From contig NZ_WSRO01000002.1 in assembly GCF_009769735.1 (NCBI RefSeq), positions 1,612,001 through 1,676,000 on the forward strand: a stretch of 64,000 nt of DNA. The letters run 5' to 3'. The notes beneath the pieces are model-generated. The model was given only the letters and a program-made list of their open reading frames with translations, did not search any database and had not been told where the DNA came from. Position 1 is the first letter of the stretch, and each line of letters begins with the position of its first letter. The translations under genes and the position numbers were made by a program. Origin of the DNA: Streptomyces sp. BA2. Its GTDB lineage: Bacteria > Actinomycetota > Actinomycetes > Streptomycetales > Streptomycetaceae. Positions 46,895-56,672 of this stretch are shown here, one piece after another.

Positions 46895-48730
46895 ATGCGC
46901 TCACTCAGGTCTGCGGCGGCAGCGCTGCTCGTCCTCGCGGCGGCGCTCACGGGCTGCACGCAGGAGGGCGGCCGTATCGACATGGCCCCCACCGGCGGCG
47001 CTCCGGTCGAGGGCGGCACCGCCACGATGGCCCTGCCGCCCGCCGCGACGCCGAACTGGATCTTCCCGATCGGCGCCCCCGGCTACGGCGCCTCGTACAA
47101 CTACGGGATCCAGTCGCTGCTCTTCATGCCGGTGTACGACGCCGTGCAGGAGAAGGGCGAGCTGACCACGCACGGCCCCAGCACGCTCGGTCTGGAGCCG
47201 GAGTTCAGCGACGGCAACAAGACCGTGACCGTGCCGCTGCGCGAGGGCGTGAAGTGGTCCGACGGAAAGCCGGTCACGGCCCGCGACATCGAGTTCTGGT
47301 TCAACCTCGTCAAGGCCAACAAGACGAGCTGGGGCAACTACTCGGTCGGCACGATGCCCGACAACGTCAAGCGCTTCGAGACGGTCGACGACCATACCGT
47401 GCGCCTGCACCTGAGCCGCGCGTACAACCCCGACTGGTTCACCGCCAACCAGCTCACGCTGATGCGGGCACTCCCCCAGCACGCCTGGGACGCCAGGACC
47501 GACGGCGGCGAGGTCGGCGACTGGGACCGCACGAAGGAAGGCGCCAAGACCGTCTTCGCGCGGCTCACGCGGCACGCCAAGAGCCTGGGTTCGTACGGCT
47601 CCGACCCGCTCTGGAAGACCGTCAACGGCCCGTGGAAGCTGGCGGGTTGGCGCGACAGCGGCCAGGTCACCATCGTGCCCAACGAGAAGTACACCGGCCC
47701 GAAGTCGCAGCGCCCGCACCTCGACAAGGTCGTCTTCAAGCCCTTCACCACGGCCGACTCCGAGTACAACGTGCTGCGTTCGGGAGGCGTCGACTACGGC
47801 TACATCCCGCCGTCGGTGATGGCACAGAAGGAGAAGTTCGAGGAGAAGGGCTACCGCGTCGACCCCTGGGAGGGCTGGGCGGCGACGTACATCGTCTACA
47901 ACTTCAACTCCACGCACGCGGGCCCGATGATGGACCAGCTCTACATCCGCCAGGCGATGCAGCACCTCGTCGACCAGAAGGCGATGAGCGACGTCATCTG
48001 GCAGGGCAGCGCCACGCCGACGCTCGGTCCGGTGCCGGTGACGCCGAAGAGCCAGTACTTGTCCAAGGCGATGGAGAAGAACCAGTACCCCTTCGATGTG
48101 CACGAGGCCCAGCGGCTCCTCACCGAGCACGGCTGGAAGACCGAGGACGGGACCGCCCGCTGTGTACGCCCCGGAACGGGCCCCGACGAGTGCGGCAAGG
48201 GCATCGCGAAGAACGCACCGCTCGAACTCACCCTGCTCTCCCAGTCCGGCTCCACCGAGACCACGAACATGATGCAGGAGCTCAAGTCCTCGCTCTCCAA
48301 GGGCCGTATCGACCTGACCGTGCGTCAGCAGCCGCTGAACTCGGTGCTCGGCAACTCCGTTCCGTGCAAGGCGAAGGACCCCGGCTGCGCATGGGACATG
48401 TCGTTCTTCGGCACGGCCGGCAGCTGGTACTACCCGCTCAACCCGAGCGGTGAGCAGCTCTTCTCCACCGGCGCTTCGGCCAACTTCGGCAACTACAGCG
48501 ACAAGAAGGCCGACCGGATCATCCGCGGAGTGCAGTACTCGCCCGACATGAAGGCCGTGCACGAGTACGGCGAGTACCTCGCCGAGCAGCTGCCGGTGAT
48601 GTGGATGCCCAACCCCGCCTACCAAGTCTCCGTCATCCGCAACGACTTGCGAGGCGTCAGCCAGAACCCGACCGTCACCTTCGCGCCGCAGGACTGGTAT
48701 TACGTCAAGAAGAAGGGAGCCGACAAGTGA
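46895..48730 (+). CDS. ABC transporter substrate-binding lipoprotein, peptide type (SBP_bac_5)
   Basis: A 611-residue extracellular receptor for peptides or similar solutes. The lipobox LTGC (Cys about residue 19) follows the signal sequence. The family pattern is clear: FSDGNKTVTVPLREGVKWSDGKPVTARD (residues about 107-134), FNSTHAGPMMDQLYIRQAMQHLVDQ and the C-terminal YGEYLAEQLPVMWMPNPAYQ. The size is normal to slightly long. GGAGG lies 9 bases before the ATG. It is the first gene of a five-gene operon with a GTGA overlap to the permease gene; the divergent ROK protein probably controls it. Confidence 0.92.
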   Translation: MRSLRSAAAALLVLAAALTGCTQEGGRIDMAPTGGAPVEGGTATMALPPAATPNWIFPIGAPGYGASYNYGIQSLLFMPVYDAVQEKGELTTHGPSTLGLEPEFSDGNKTVTVPLREGVKWSDGKPVTARDIEFWFNLVKANKTSWGNYSVGTMPDNVKRFETVDDHTVRLHLSRAYNPDWFTANQLTLMRALPQHAWDARTDGGEVGDWDRTKEGAKTVFARLTRHAKSLGSYGSDPLWKTVNGPWKLAGWRDSGQVTIVPNEKYTGPKSQRPHLDKVVFKPFTTADSEYNVLRSGGVDYGYIPPSVMAQKEKFEEKGYRVDPWEGWAATYIVYNFNSTHAGPMMDQLYIRQAMQHLVDQKAMSDVIWQGSATPTLGPVPVTPKSQYLSKAMEKNQYPFDVHEAQRLLTEHGWKTEDGTARCVRPGTGPDECGKGIAKNAPLELTLLSQSGSTETTNMMQELKSSLSKGRIDLTVRQQPLNSVLGNSVPCKAKDPGCAWDMSFFGTAGSWYYPLNPSGEQLFSTGASANFGNYSDKKADRIIRGVQYSPDMKAVHEYGEYLAEQLPVMWMPNPAYQVSVIRNDLRGVSQNPTVTFAPQDWYYVKKKGADK

Positions 48731-49677
48731 CCGGCTTTCTGGTCAAGCGCTTCCTTCAGGCGCTCGTCGTGCTGTTCCTCGTCTCGATCATCGTCTTCAC
48801 ACTGCTCCACATGCTGCCCGGCGGCCCCGCGCGCGCCATCCTGGGCCCCAAGGGCACACCGCAGCAGATCGACACCTTCAACCACCAGCAGGGGTACGAC
48901 CGTTCGCTTCCCGCGCAGTACGTGATGTACCTGAAGCGACTCTTCACCGGCGACCTCGGCGAGTCGTTCAAGCTCAACTCGCCGGTCTTCGAGCTGCTCA
49001 AGCAGCGCCTGCCGAAGACCCTGCTCCTGACGGTGCTCTCCACCGCGCTCGCCGTGGTCATCGCCGTCCCACTCGGCCTGCTCCAGGCCGTACGGCGCGG
49101 CAAGGCGTCGGACTACGCGCTGACGGGGCTCGCCTTCCTCCTCTACGCGACGCCGGTGTTCTTCCTCGGCCTCATCATGATCATCGTGTTCGCGCAAGTG
49201 CTGCCGATCCTCCCGGCGGAGGCACCGCAGGGCGAGAGCGTCGGTGAACTCCTCGGCGACTTCACGGGGTTGGTGCTCCCGGTCGTCACCATGGCGTTCG
49301 GCATCGTGGCGATGTTCAGCCGCTACATGCGCTCGGCGGTCCTCGACAACCTCACCGAGGAATACGTCCGTACGGCGATGGCCAAGGGCCAGTCGAGCCG
49401 CCGGATCATGGTCCGCCACGTCCTGCGCAACGCGCTCATTCCGCTGGCCACGCTGCTCGGCCTCTATCTGCCGACGCTCTTCAGCGGCGCGCTCGTCGTC
49501 GAGTCGATGTTCAACTACCCCGGCATGGGGCTGCTGTTCTGGAACGCGGCGCAGGGCTCCGACTTCCCCGTGCTGCTCGGCGTGACGCTCGTCGTCGGCG
49601 TCGCCACCGTCATCGGCTCGCTGCTCACCGACATCCTCTACGCCGTCCTCGACCCCCGGATCCGGAGCGTGGCATGA
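48727..49677 (+). CDS. ABC transporter permease, DppB type
   Basis: A 316-residue inner-membrane permease. The N-terminal helix FLVKRFLQALVVLFLVSIIVF and the LPGGPARAILGPKGT segment are typical of DppB/OppB. The coupling motif lies in EEYVRTAMAKGQSSRRIMVRHVLRNALIPLATL, split here across residues about 218-250. Six membrane helices are expected. Overlaps of 4 bp with both neighbours indicate a tightly coupled operon. Confidence 0.92.
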   Translation: MTGFLVKRFLQALVVLFLVSIIVFTLLHMLPGGPARAILGPKGTPQQIDTFNHQQGYDRSLPAQYVMYLKRLFTGDLGESFKLNSPVFELLKQRLPKTLLLTVLSTALAVVIAVPLGLLQAVRRGKASDYALTGLAFLLYATPVFFLGLIMIIVFAQVLPILPAEAPQGESVGELLGDFTGLVLPVVTMAFGIVAMFSRYMRSAVLDNLTEEYVRTAMAKGQSSRRIMVRHVLRNALIPLATLLGLYLPTLFSGALVVESMFNYPGMGLLFWNAAQGSDFPVLLGVTLVVGVATVIGSLLTDILYAVLDPRIRSVA

Positions 49678-50588
49678 GTACCGCGACCGCAGACGTCACC
49701 CCCGGGGCGGCCCCGGGGAACGAGGCGGCGGCGCAGGCCACGCCCTCGCTGGCCCGCCGAACGCTCCAGGTCTTCACCGGCAACAAGCTCGCCCTGACGG
49801 GCGTGGTGGTCCTGATGCTGCTCCTGGCCTTCAGCTACCTCGGCCCGCTGCTCCACCCCACGGAGCAGGTGCACACCGACCTCTCCCAGGCGAATCTCGC
49901 GCCGGGCAGCCCCGGCCACCTCCTGGGCACCACCGACCTGGGCTACGACATGGTCGGGCGGCTGATGGCCGCCGGGCAGACCTCGCTCGAAATAGGCCTG
50001 GCGGCAGGCCTGTTGGCGACGCTCTTCGGGACCGTGTACGGCGCGGTCGCGGGGTACTTCGGCGGCTGGGTGGACGCGGCGATGATGCGGATCACGGACG
50101 CGGCACTCGCGATCCCGGCGATGTTCCTGCTCGTCGTGGTCGCCGCCATCATCACGCCGAGCAAGGGCGTCCTCATCGTCATCATCGCCTCGGTCGCCTG
50201 GCTCTCCCCCGCCCGTCTGGTGCGCGGCGAGGCGCTCTCGCTGCGCGACCGCGAGTACGTACAGGCGATGCGGATGATGGGCGGCGGTGGCGCGCGGGCC
50301 GTGTTCAAGCACATCGTGCCCAACGCGATCGGCACGGTCATCGTCAACTGCACCTTCCAGATCGCCGACGCCATCCTCTACGTCAGCTATCTCGCCTTCC
50401 TGGGCCTGAGCATTCCGCCGCCATCGGCCGACTGGGGCTCGATGCTCTCGGCCGGCATCACCTACACCCAGAACGGCTACTGGTGGCTGATCTTCCCGCC
50501 GGGCATCGCGATCGTCCTGGTCGTCGCCGCGTTCAACTTCATCGGTGACGGGCTGCGGGACGCGTTCGAAGTACGGCTGCGGAAGTAA
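49674..50588 (+). CDS. ABC transporter permease, DppC type
   Basis: A 304-residue permease partner of the DppB-type protein. The first helix GVVVLMLLLAFSYLGPLLHP is followed by the DppC signature LLGTTDLGYDMVGRLMAAGQTSLEIGL. The coupling motif is in LSLRDREYVQAMRMMGGGGARAVFKHIVPN, and PPSADWGSMLSAGITYTQNG ends the conserved region. The ATG at 49674 overlaps the previous stop by 4 bp. The next gene starts 13 bp downstream. Confidence 0.92.
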   Translation: MSTATADVTPGAAPGNEAAAQATPSLARRTLQVFTGNKLALTGVVVLMLLLAFSYLGPLLHPTEQVHTDLSQANLAPGSPGHLLGTTDLGYDMVGRLMAAGQTSLEIGLAAGLLATLFGTVYGAVAGYFGGWVDAAMMRITDAALAIPAMFLLVVVAAIITPSKGVLIVIIASVAWLSPARLVRGEALSLRDREYVQAMRMMGGGGARAVFKHIVPNAIGTVIVNCTFQIADAILYVSYLAFLGLSIPPPSADWGSMLSAGITYTQNGYWWLIFPPGIAIVLVVAAFNFIGDGLRDAFEVRLRK

Positions 50589-50601
50589 GGGAGTACAAGA
50601 C

Positions 50602-52644
50602 ATGACCCACCCTCTGCTCAAGATCGAAGATCTGCGCGTCGACATCACCTCGCGCGAGCGCACCGTCCACGCCCTCGACGGCGTTTCCTTCGAACTCGCC
50701 CCGGGTGAGGCCCTGGGCATCGTGGGCGAGTCTGGCTGCGGCAAGACGATGACCGCGCTCAGCGTCCTCGGACTCCTTCCGCCCGGCGGCGAAGTCACCG
50801 GCGGACGCGTCCTGTTCGACGGCCAGGACCTGGCCGCGGCCCCCGCGCCGGTCCTTCAGGACGTACGGGGCAACACCATCGGCATGGTCTTCCAGGACCC
50901 GCTCACCTCGCTGAACCCGACGATGACGATCGGGGCTCAGGTCGCCGAGCCACTCGTCCTGCACCGCCCCGAGCTGAGCAGGAAAGAGGCGTGGGCGCGG
51001 GCCGAGGAGATGCTGCGCCTGGTCGGCATGCCGCAGCCCGCCGAGCGCATGAAGGCGTATCCGCACCAGTTGTCAGGCGGCATGCGCCAGCGCGTGGCGA
51101 TCGCCATGGCCCTGGTCTGCGAGCCGAAACTGCTCATCGCGGACGAGCCGACCACCGCCCTGGACGTGACGACGCAAGCCCAGATCCTGGAGCTGATCGA
51201 CGGGCTCCGCGAGCGGCTCGGCATGGCGATGATCCTGGTCACGCACGACCTGGGTGTCATCGCGAGCCGGGTCGACCGGGTCGCGGTGATGTACGCGGGC
51301 AGGGTCGCCGAACAGGCCGATGTGCGCGGCCTGTTCGCGAGACCCCGGCACCGCTATACGGAGGCGCTGTTCGCCTCGCTCCCCGAGCGCGCCGCGGACA
51401 GCGGCACCGCGCTCCACACCATCCCGGGCCTTCCGCCGAACCTGGCGGTGCGCCCGACGGGGTGCCGCTTCGCGCCGCGCTGCACCTTCGCGTCGGACGA
51501 GTGCCGGGAGCGGGAGCCGCAGCTCGCGGACGACGAAGTGCGGGGCGGCGAGCACCGGTTCGCCTGCTTCCATCCGGTGCCGGACAACGCGTCGGAGGAC
51601 GAGGTCGTGATCCCGCCGGCCGTGCCCGCGCCGCGCGCACCCGGTGACGTGCTCCTCGAACTCGACGCTCTGGTCAAGGACTTCCCCCTCAAGAGCGGCG
51701 CCTTCTCGCGCCGTCGGGGCACGGTGAGCGCGGTCGGCGGGGTGTCCCTGGAGGTCAGGAAGGGCGAGACGTTCGGCATGGTCGGCGAGTCCGGGTGCGG
51801 CAAGACCACGCTCGGGCGGATCGTCGCCGGCCTGGAGGAGCCGACCGCCGGGCGGGTGCGCTTCGAGGGGCACGACCCGGCAGAGATGTCGCGGGCCGAG
51901 CGGCGGGCGCACCGGCGGCGCGTGCAGCTGATGTTCCAGGACTCCACTGCCGCCATGGATCCCCGGATGCGGGTGGGCGAGATCCTGCGGGAGCCCCTCG
52001 TCATCCAGGGTGTCGGCACCCGCGCCGACCAGGAGAAGCTGATCGGCGAACTCCTGGACGCGGTCGGCCTGCCGCGCGGCGCCGTGCACCGCTTCCCGCA
52101 CGAGTTCTCCGGTGGCCAGCGCCAACGTCTGGGTCTGGCACGGGCGTTGACTCTGTCCCCCGACCTGGTGGTCGCGGACGAGCCGGTCTCCGCGCTCGAC
52201 GTCTCCGTGCAGGCGCAGATCCTGAACCTGATGCGGGAGCTGCAGCGGGAACGCGGCCTGACGTATCTGTTCATCTCGCACGACCTGGCGGTGGTGCGCC
52301 ACCTCGCGGACACCGTCGGCGTGATGTACCTGGGCAAGCTGGTCGAGTCGGGCCCGGCCGCGCAGGTGTACTCCTATCCGCTGCATCCCTACACGCGGGG
52401 GCTGCTCGACACGGTCAACCTGCCGGACCCCACGGCGGCCAAGGGCCCAGGCCGCACTCCCCTGGAGGGCGAGACGCCGTCGGCCGCGAAGCCCCCGTCG
52501 GGCTGCCGCTTCCGCACCCGGTGCCCCCTGGCCCAGGTGGTGTGCGCCACCACGGAGCCGCCGGTGTCCACCCCGAACAGTGCGGGACACCAGGTCGCGT
52601 GCCACTTCCCCCTGTCCGCGCCTCGGCTAGCGTCGGCAGTGTGA
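50602..52644 (+). CDS. Fused dipeptide ABC transporter ATPase (DppD-DppF)
   Basis: A 680-residue protein with two complete ABC ATPase domains, equivalent to separate DppD and DppF. Each has Walker A (GESGCGKT, residues about 40 and 397), a signature (LSGGMRQRV; FSGGQRQRL) and Walker B (LLIADEPTTALD; LVVADEPVSALD). Each is followed by the Cys-rich oligopeptide tail (CRFAPRCTFASDECR; CRFRTRCPLAQVVC), which in some relatives holds an iron-sulfur cluster. AAGGGAG lies upstream of the ATG. It overlaps the methyltransferase gene by 4 bp (GTGA). Confidence 0.92.
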   Translation: MTHPLLKIEDLRVDITSRERTVHALDGVSFELAPGEALGIVGESGCGKTMTALSVLGLLPPGGEVTGGRVLFDGQDLAAAPAPVLQDVRGNTIGMVFQDPLTSLNPTMTIGAQVAEPLVLHRPELSRKEAWARAEEMLRLVGMPQPAERMKAYPHQLSGGMRQRVAIAMALVCEPKLLIADEPTTALDVTTQAQILELIDGLRERLGMAMILVTHDLGVIASRVDRVAVMYAGRVAEQADVRGLFARPRHRYTEALFASLPERAADSGTALHTIPGLPPNLAVRPTGCRFAPRCTFASDECREREPQLADDEVRGGEHRFACFHPVPDNASEDEVVIPPAVPAPRAPGDVLLELDALVKDFPLKSGAFSRRRGTVSAVGGVSLEVRKGETFGMVGESGCGKTTLGRIVAGLEEPTAGRVRFEGHDPAEMSRAERRAHRRRVQLMFQDSTAAMDPRMRVGEILREPLVIQGVGTRADQEKLIGELLDAVGLPRGAVHRFPHEFSGGQRQRLGLARALTLSPDLVVADEPVSALDVSVQAQILNLMRELQRERGLTYLFISHDLAVVRHLADTVGVMYLGKLVESGPAAQVYSYPLHPYTRGLLDTVNLPDPTAAKGPGRTPLEGETPSAAKPPSGCRFRTRCPLAQVVCATTEPPVSTPNSAGHQVACHFPLSAPRLASAV

Positions 52645-53543
52645 AACTCGCGGATGCCCTGACCCGCCGCCCGCTCGTGCTCGACGGCGGCCTCTCCAAC
52701 CAGCTGGAGGCCGCCGGGCACGACCTGAGCGACGCCCTGTGGTCGGCGAGGCTGCTTGCCGACGAGCCGGGGGCCGTCGCCGCGGCGCACCGGGCGTACT
52801 ACGAGGCAGGCGCGGACATCGCCACCACGGCGAGCTATCAGGCGACGTTCGAAGGCTTCGCGAAGCACGGCGTCGACGCGGTGAGCACTGCGGAACTGCT
52901 GCGCCTGAGCGTGGAGTTGGCCCGCGACGCGGGAGCGGATGCCGGGCGCGAGGTGTGGGTGGCCGCGTCCGCGGGACCGTACGGCGCGATGCTCGCGGAC
53001 GGCTCCGAGTACCGGGGCCGGTACGGCCTGACGGTGGCCGAGCTCGAACGCTTCCACCGCCCGCGCCTGGAGGTCCTGGCCGACGCGGAGCCGGACGTCC
53101 TGGCCCTGGAGACGGTGCCGGACACGGACGAGGCGCGGGCCCTGCTGCGGGCCGTGCGCGGGCTGGGCGTGCCCGCCTGGCTCTCGTACACCGTCTCCGG
53201 CGGCTACACGCGGGCGGGCCAGCCCTTGACGGAGGCCTTCGCGCTGGCCGCCGACGCCGAGGAGATCCTCGCGGTCGGCGTCAACTGCTGTGACCCGCAG
53301 GACGCGGACGCGGCGGTGCGCCTCGCCGCGCGGATCACGGGAAAGCCGGTGGTGGCGTACCCGAACAGCGGCGAGACGTGGGACGCGGCCGCGAGGACGT
53401 GGCGGGGCCCGGCGCACTTCACCGCGGGCCGGGTCGCGGGCTGGCGGGACGCGGGGGCACGGCTGATCGGGGGTTGCTGCCGGGTGGGGCCGGAAACGAT
53501 CTCACGGGTGGCCGCGGAACTGTCCGGGACCGGGCGGTCGTAG
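52641..53543 (+). CDS. mmuM: Homocysteine S-methyltransferase
   Basis: A 300-residue zinc methyltransferase that makes methionine from homocysteine, with S-methylmethionine or S-adenosylmethionine as donor. LVLDGGLSNQLEAAGHDLSD is the start of the barrel, and TTASYQATFEGF and VLALETVPDTDEA are family blocks. The zinc Cys residues lie in VGVNCCDP (about 213) and the C-terminal GGCCRVGPETI (about 278-279). The gene is translationally coupled to the ABC ATPase gene, so it may act on something the transporter imports. The genes downstream are separate. Confidence 0.9.
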   Translation: MKLADALTRRPLVLDGGLSNQLEAAGHDLSDALWSARLLADEPGAVAAAHRAYYEAGADIATTASYQATFEGFAKHGVDAVSTAELLRLSVELARDAGADAGREVWVAASAGPYGAMLADGSEYRGRYGLTVAELERFHRPRLEVLADAEPDVLALETVPDTDEARALLRAVRGLGVPAWLSYTVSGGYTRAGQPLTEAFALAADAEEILAVGVNCCDPQDADAAVRLAARITGKPVVAYPNSGETWDAAARTWRGPAHFTAGRVAGWRDAGARLIGGCCRVGPETISRVAAELSGTGRS

Positions 53544-53678
53544 CAAGGCCTCAAGGGCGGGCGACACCTCCGCCACACCCGCACCGACCTGCGGAGACGT
53601 CCGGCCCGGGGGTCACTGTCAGTGCCGGGGTGCAGACTGAGCCATACCTGAGACAACGACGTCCCGGAGGTGGCCACC

Positions 53679-54770
53679 ATGGCCGAGATGATCCTGACCG
53701 TAGGCACCCGCAAAGGCCTCTTCATCGGCCGCAAGCACAGCGGCGCGAGCACCTGGCAGTTCGACGAAAGTCCGTACTTCAACGCCCAGGCCATCTATTC
53801 GGTGGCCATCGACACCCGGGGCGACACTCCTCGTCTCCTGGCGGGCGGCGACAGTTCCCATTTCGGCCCGTCCGTCTTCCACTCCGACGACCTCGGCAGG
53901 ACGTGGACGGAACCGCCCAAGGCGCCGGTCAAGTTCCCCAAGGACACCGAAGCCTCCCTGGAGCGGGTCTGGCAACTGCACCCCGCAGCCGCCGAACCGG
54001 ACGTCGTGTACGCGGGCACGGAACCGGCCGCCCTCTACAAATCGCTGGACCGGGGCGAGACCTTCGAGCTCGTACGCCCCCTCTGGGAGCACCCCACGCG
54101 CGCCCAGTGGGTGCCGGGAGGAGGCGGCGAAGGCCTGCACACCATCCTGACCGACCCCCGGGACCCGGACGCGGTGACGGTCGCCGTCTCCACCGCCGGA
54201 GTCTTCCGCACCCTGGACGGCGGACAGAGCTGGGCCCCGTCGAACAACGGCGTGTCCGCGGTCTTCCTGCCGGACCCGAACCCGGAGTTCGGCCAGTGCG
54301 TGCACAAAGTCGCGCGGGACGCGGTCGACCCGGACCGCCTGTATCTGCAGAACCACTGGGGCGTGTTCCGCAGCGACGACGCGGGCGCGCACTGGACGGA
54401 CATCGGCGAGGGCCTGCCCTCCGACTTCGGGTTCGCCGCCGTCGCCCACCCCCACCGCGCGGACACGGCCTACGTCTTCCCGATCAACGCCGACATGGAC
54501 CGCGTCCCCGCCGACCACCGGTGCCGCGTCTACCGCACGGCCGACGCGGGCAAGAGCTGGGAGCCGCTCAGCGCGGGCCTCCCGGCGGGCGACCACTACG
54601 GCACGGTGCTGCGCGACGCGATGTGCAGCGACGACCAGGATCCCGCGGGCATCTACTTCGGCAATCGCAACGGCGAGGTGTACGCGTCGACGGACGACGG
54701 CGACAGCTGGCGGGAGTTGGCGTCCCACCTGCCCGACGTACTGTGCGTCAGGGCGGCGGCCATCGGTTGA
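53679..54770 (+). CDS. BNR/sialidase-like repeat protein
   Basis: A 363-residue cytoplasmic beta-propeller. Asp-box (BNR) motifs S-x-D-x-G-x-x-W recur: SDDLGRTWTE, SLDRGETFE, TLDGGQSWAP, SDDAGAHWTD, TADAGKSWEP and STDDGDSWRE. It begins ILTVGTRKGLFIG, like widespread exo-alpha-sialidase-annotated proteins that lack proven sialidase activity; catalytic Arg and Tyr residues cannot be confirmed by eye. GGAGG lies 9 bases before the ATG at 53679. The gene stands alone with 135 bp of upstream sequence. The true function is unknown. Confidence 0.82.
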   Translation: MAEMILTVGTRKGLFIGRKHSGASTWQFDESPYFNAQAIYSVAIDTRGDTPRLLAGGDSSHFGPSVFHSDDLGRTWTEPPKAPVKFPKDTEASLERVWQLHPAAAEPDVVYAGTEPAALYKSLDRGETFELVRPLWEHPTRAQWVPGGGGEGLHTILTDPRDPDAVTVAVSTAGVFRTLDGGQSWAPSNNGVSAVFLPDPNPEFGQCVHKVARDAVDPDRLYLQNHWGVFRSDDAGAHWTDIGEGLPSDFGFAAVAHPHRADTAYVFPINADMDRVPADHRCRVYRTADAGKSWEPLSAGLPAGDHYGTVLRDAMCSDDQDPAGIYFGNRNGEVYASTDDGDSWRELASHLPDVLCVRAAAIG

Positions 54771-54803
54771 TCGACGCCCCCTTTACGGCAGTAGGGTGAC
54801 GCC

Positions 54804-55481
54804 GTGGCACCACGACCCTTGCATGAAATCGTCGAAGCGGGCTGGGCGAAGGCCCTCGAACCCGTCGCCGGGAAGATCTCCGAGATGGGGGACTTCCTGC
54901 GCGCGGAGATCGCCGCGGGACGCACCTACCTCCCGTCCGGGCCGAACGTCCTGCGGGCGTTCCAACAGCCCTTCGACGAGGTGCGGGTGCTGATCGTCGG
55001 GCAGGATCCCTATCCGACCCCCGGGCACGCGGTGGGGCTGTCGTTCTCGGTCGCGCCCGAGGTGCGCCCGCTGCCCGGCAGCCTCATCAACATCTACCGC
55101 GAGATGGGCTCCGACCTGGGCATCGCGCCGCCGTCGAACGGCGACCTCACGCCCTGGACACAGCAGGGCGTCCTGCTGCTCAACAAGGCGCTCACCACGG
55201 CCCCGGGGCGTCCTGCCGCGCACCGGGGCAAGGGCTGGGAGGAGGTCACCGAGCAGGCCATCAAGGCGCTCGCCGCACGCGGGCGCCCCCTCGCCTCCAT
55301 CCTGTGGGGGCGTGACGCCCGCAATCTGCGGCCGCTGCTCGGCCCGCTGCCGTCGGTGGAGTCGTCGCACCCGTCGCCCATGTCGGCGGACCGCGGCTTC
55401 TTCGGCTCGCGCCCCTTCAGCCGGGCCAACGACCTGCTTGTCCAGCAGGGCGGGCAGCCGGTGGACTGGCGGCTTCCGTGA
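54804..55481 (+). CDS. ung: Uracil-DNA glycosylase, family 1
   Basis: A 225-residue DNA repair enzyme that removes uracil from DNA. The water-activating motif [18 protein letters not shown] has Asp68. LLLNKALTT provides the uracil-binding Asn, and [20 protein letters not shown] is the DNA intercalation loop with the catalytic His. The length is normal. The GTG at 54804 lacks a strong ribosome site, but earlier starts are not available. It overlaps the next gene by 4 bp (GTGA). Confidence 0.95.
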   Translation: MAPRPLHEIVEAGWAKALEPVAGKISEMGDFLRAEIAAGRTYLPSGPNVLRAFQQPFDEVRVLIVGQDPYPTPGHAVGLSFSVAPEVRPLPGSLINIYREMGSDLGIAPPSNGDLTPWTQQGVLLLNKALTTAPGRPAAHRGKGWEEVTEQAIKALAARGRPLASILWGRDARNLRPLLGPLPSVESSHPSPMSADRGFFGSRPFSRANDLLVQQGGQPVDWRLP

Positions 55482-56476
55482 CGGACGCCCCGTGTGTACT
55501 CGGGGTGGACTCGGGCGGCTCGGGGATGCGGGTCGCCCTCGGTGGCCTCGACGGTGCGGGCGGCCCGCCCCCGGTGAGCTCGAAGGAGCCGGTGCCCACC
55601 GGCGAGCGCGGCATCGACGCCGGGCACTTCACGGAGCAACTGGTGCCCATGGCAAGGGAGTTGCTGGAGCGGGCGGGCGGAGGGCGGGTGACGGCCGTCG
55701 CCATCGGCGCCGCAGGCATGGCGACCCTCGGTGACGACCTGCGCGCGGAACTGCCGACCGCGCTGCACCAGGCTCTGGGCGTACGGCACATCGCACTCGC
55801 CGCGGATGCCGTCACCGCGTACGCGGGCGCGCTCGGCGACCGCCCCGGCGCGGTCGTCGCCGCGGGCACCGGCATGATCGCGATCGGCACGGACCTGGCC
55901 GCCTGGCACCGCGCCGACGGCTGGGGGCATCTCCTGGGCGACTGCGGCAGTGGCGCCTGGATCGGCCGCGCGGGCCTCGAAGCGGCGATGCGGGCGTTCG
56001 ACGGCAGGCGCCACGGGTCGAAGGCGCTGCTCGCCCGCGCCGAGGAGCTCTTCGGCCCCGCGCAGGGACTCCCCGGACAGCTCTATCCCCGCACGGACCG
56101 GCCCGCGATGCTCGCCTCCTTCGCACCCGAAGTGTCGCGCTGCGCTCCGGACGACCCCGTGGCCGGGGCGATCCTGCGGGACGCCGCCCGGCACATCGCC
56201 GAAGCCGCGGCCGCGGTCTGCCCGGCGTCCGGCGCGGTGACCGAAAGCGAGCGGCCCGAAGTCGCCCTGACCGGAGGCCTGTTCAAGATGGGCGACGCGC
56301 TGCTCCGCCCGGTGCGCGCGGAGCTGAAGGGGCGCCTGCGGCACGTACGACTGGTGCCGGCCGCCGGTGACCCGCTGGACGGCGCCGTGCGCATCGCCGC
56401 CGATCTCGCCGCGGACCGGCTGCGCCTGCCGCTCGACCCGCGCATGCTCACCGTGCACACGGAGTACGACAGTTGA
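55478..56476 (+). CDS. N-acetylglucosamine kinase-like BadF/BadG family ATPase
   Basis: A 332-residue actin-fold kinase. The phosphate loops are [16 protein letters not shown] (residues about 8-23) and [12 protein letters not shown] (about 128-139). [30 protein letters not shown] carries the sugar-site residues seen in GlcNAc kinases, and [15 protein letters not shown] is the adenosine motif. GlcNAc or muropeptide-sugar phosphorylation is the likely role. It is coupled to ung by a 4-bp overlap, which is probably positional. The stop lies inside the first GACAGTTGA copy flanking the 13-bp array. Confidence 0.85.
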   Translation: MTDAPCVLGVDSGGSGMRVALGGLDGAGGPPPVSSKEPVPTGERGIDAGHFTEQLVPMARELLERAGGGRVTAVAIGAAGMATLGDDLRAELPTALHQALGVRHIALAADAVTAYAGALGDRPGAVVAAGTGMIAIGTDLAAWHRADGWGHLLGDCGSGAWIGRAGLEAAMRAFDGRRHGSKALLARAEELFGPAQGLPGQLYPRTDRPAMLASFAPEVSRCAPDDPVAGAILRDAARHIAEAAAAVCPASGAVTESERPEVALTGGLFKMGDALLRPVRAELKGRLRHVRLVPAAGDPLDGAVRIAADLAADRLRLPLDPRMLTVHTEYDS

Positions 56477-56491
56477 CCGCCCCGGATGACG

Positions 56492-56556
56492 ACTCCGGAT
56501 GACCACTCCGGATGACCACTCCGGATGACCACTCCGGATGACCACTCCGGATGACC
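56492..56556. repeat. 13-bp tandem array
   Basis: Five perfect copies of ACTCCGGATGACC (56492-56504, 56505-56517, 56518-56530, 56531-56543, 56544-56556) have degenerate part-copies on both sides (CCCCGGATGACG before, ACTCCGGA after). The array is bracketed by a 9-bp direct repeat GACAGTTGA (56468-56476 and 56569-56577). The left one is the last codons of the kinase gene. The period is not a multiple of three, and the array is intergenic, 116 bp before the CbiX-like gene. Confidence 0.9.
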
Positions 56557-56672
56557 ACTCCGGAATATGACAGTTGAGCTTTACGTAACTCATAAGACAA
56601 AACCGGACTTATACCGCCCACCTGTACCCTCCCCGAACAGCGAAGCCCCGTGGACCAGTAGCATGCGGGGCC

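Noticed and set aside
56492..56556. CRISPR array
   Set aside because: Units touch each other without spacers, are too short, and no cas genes are present.
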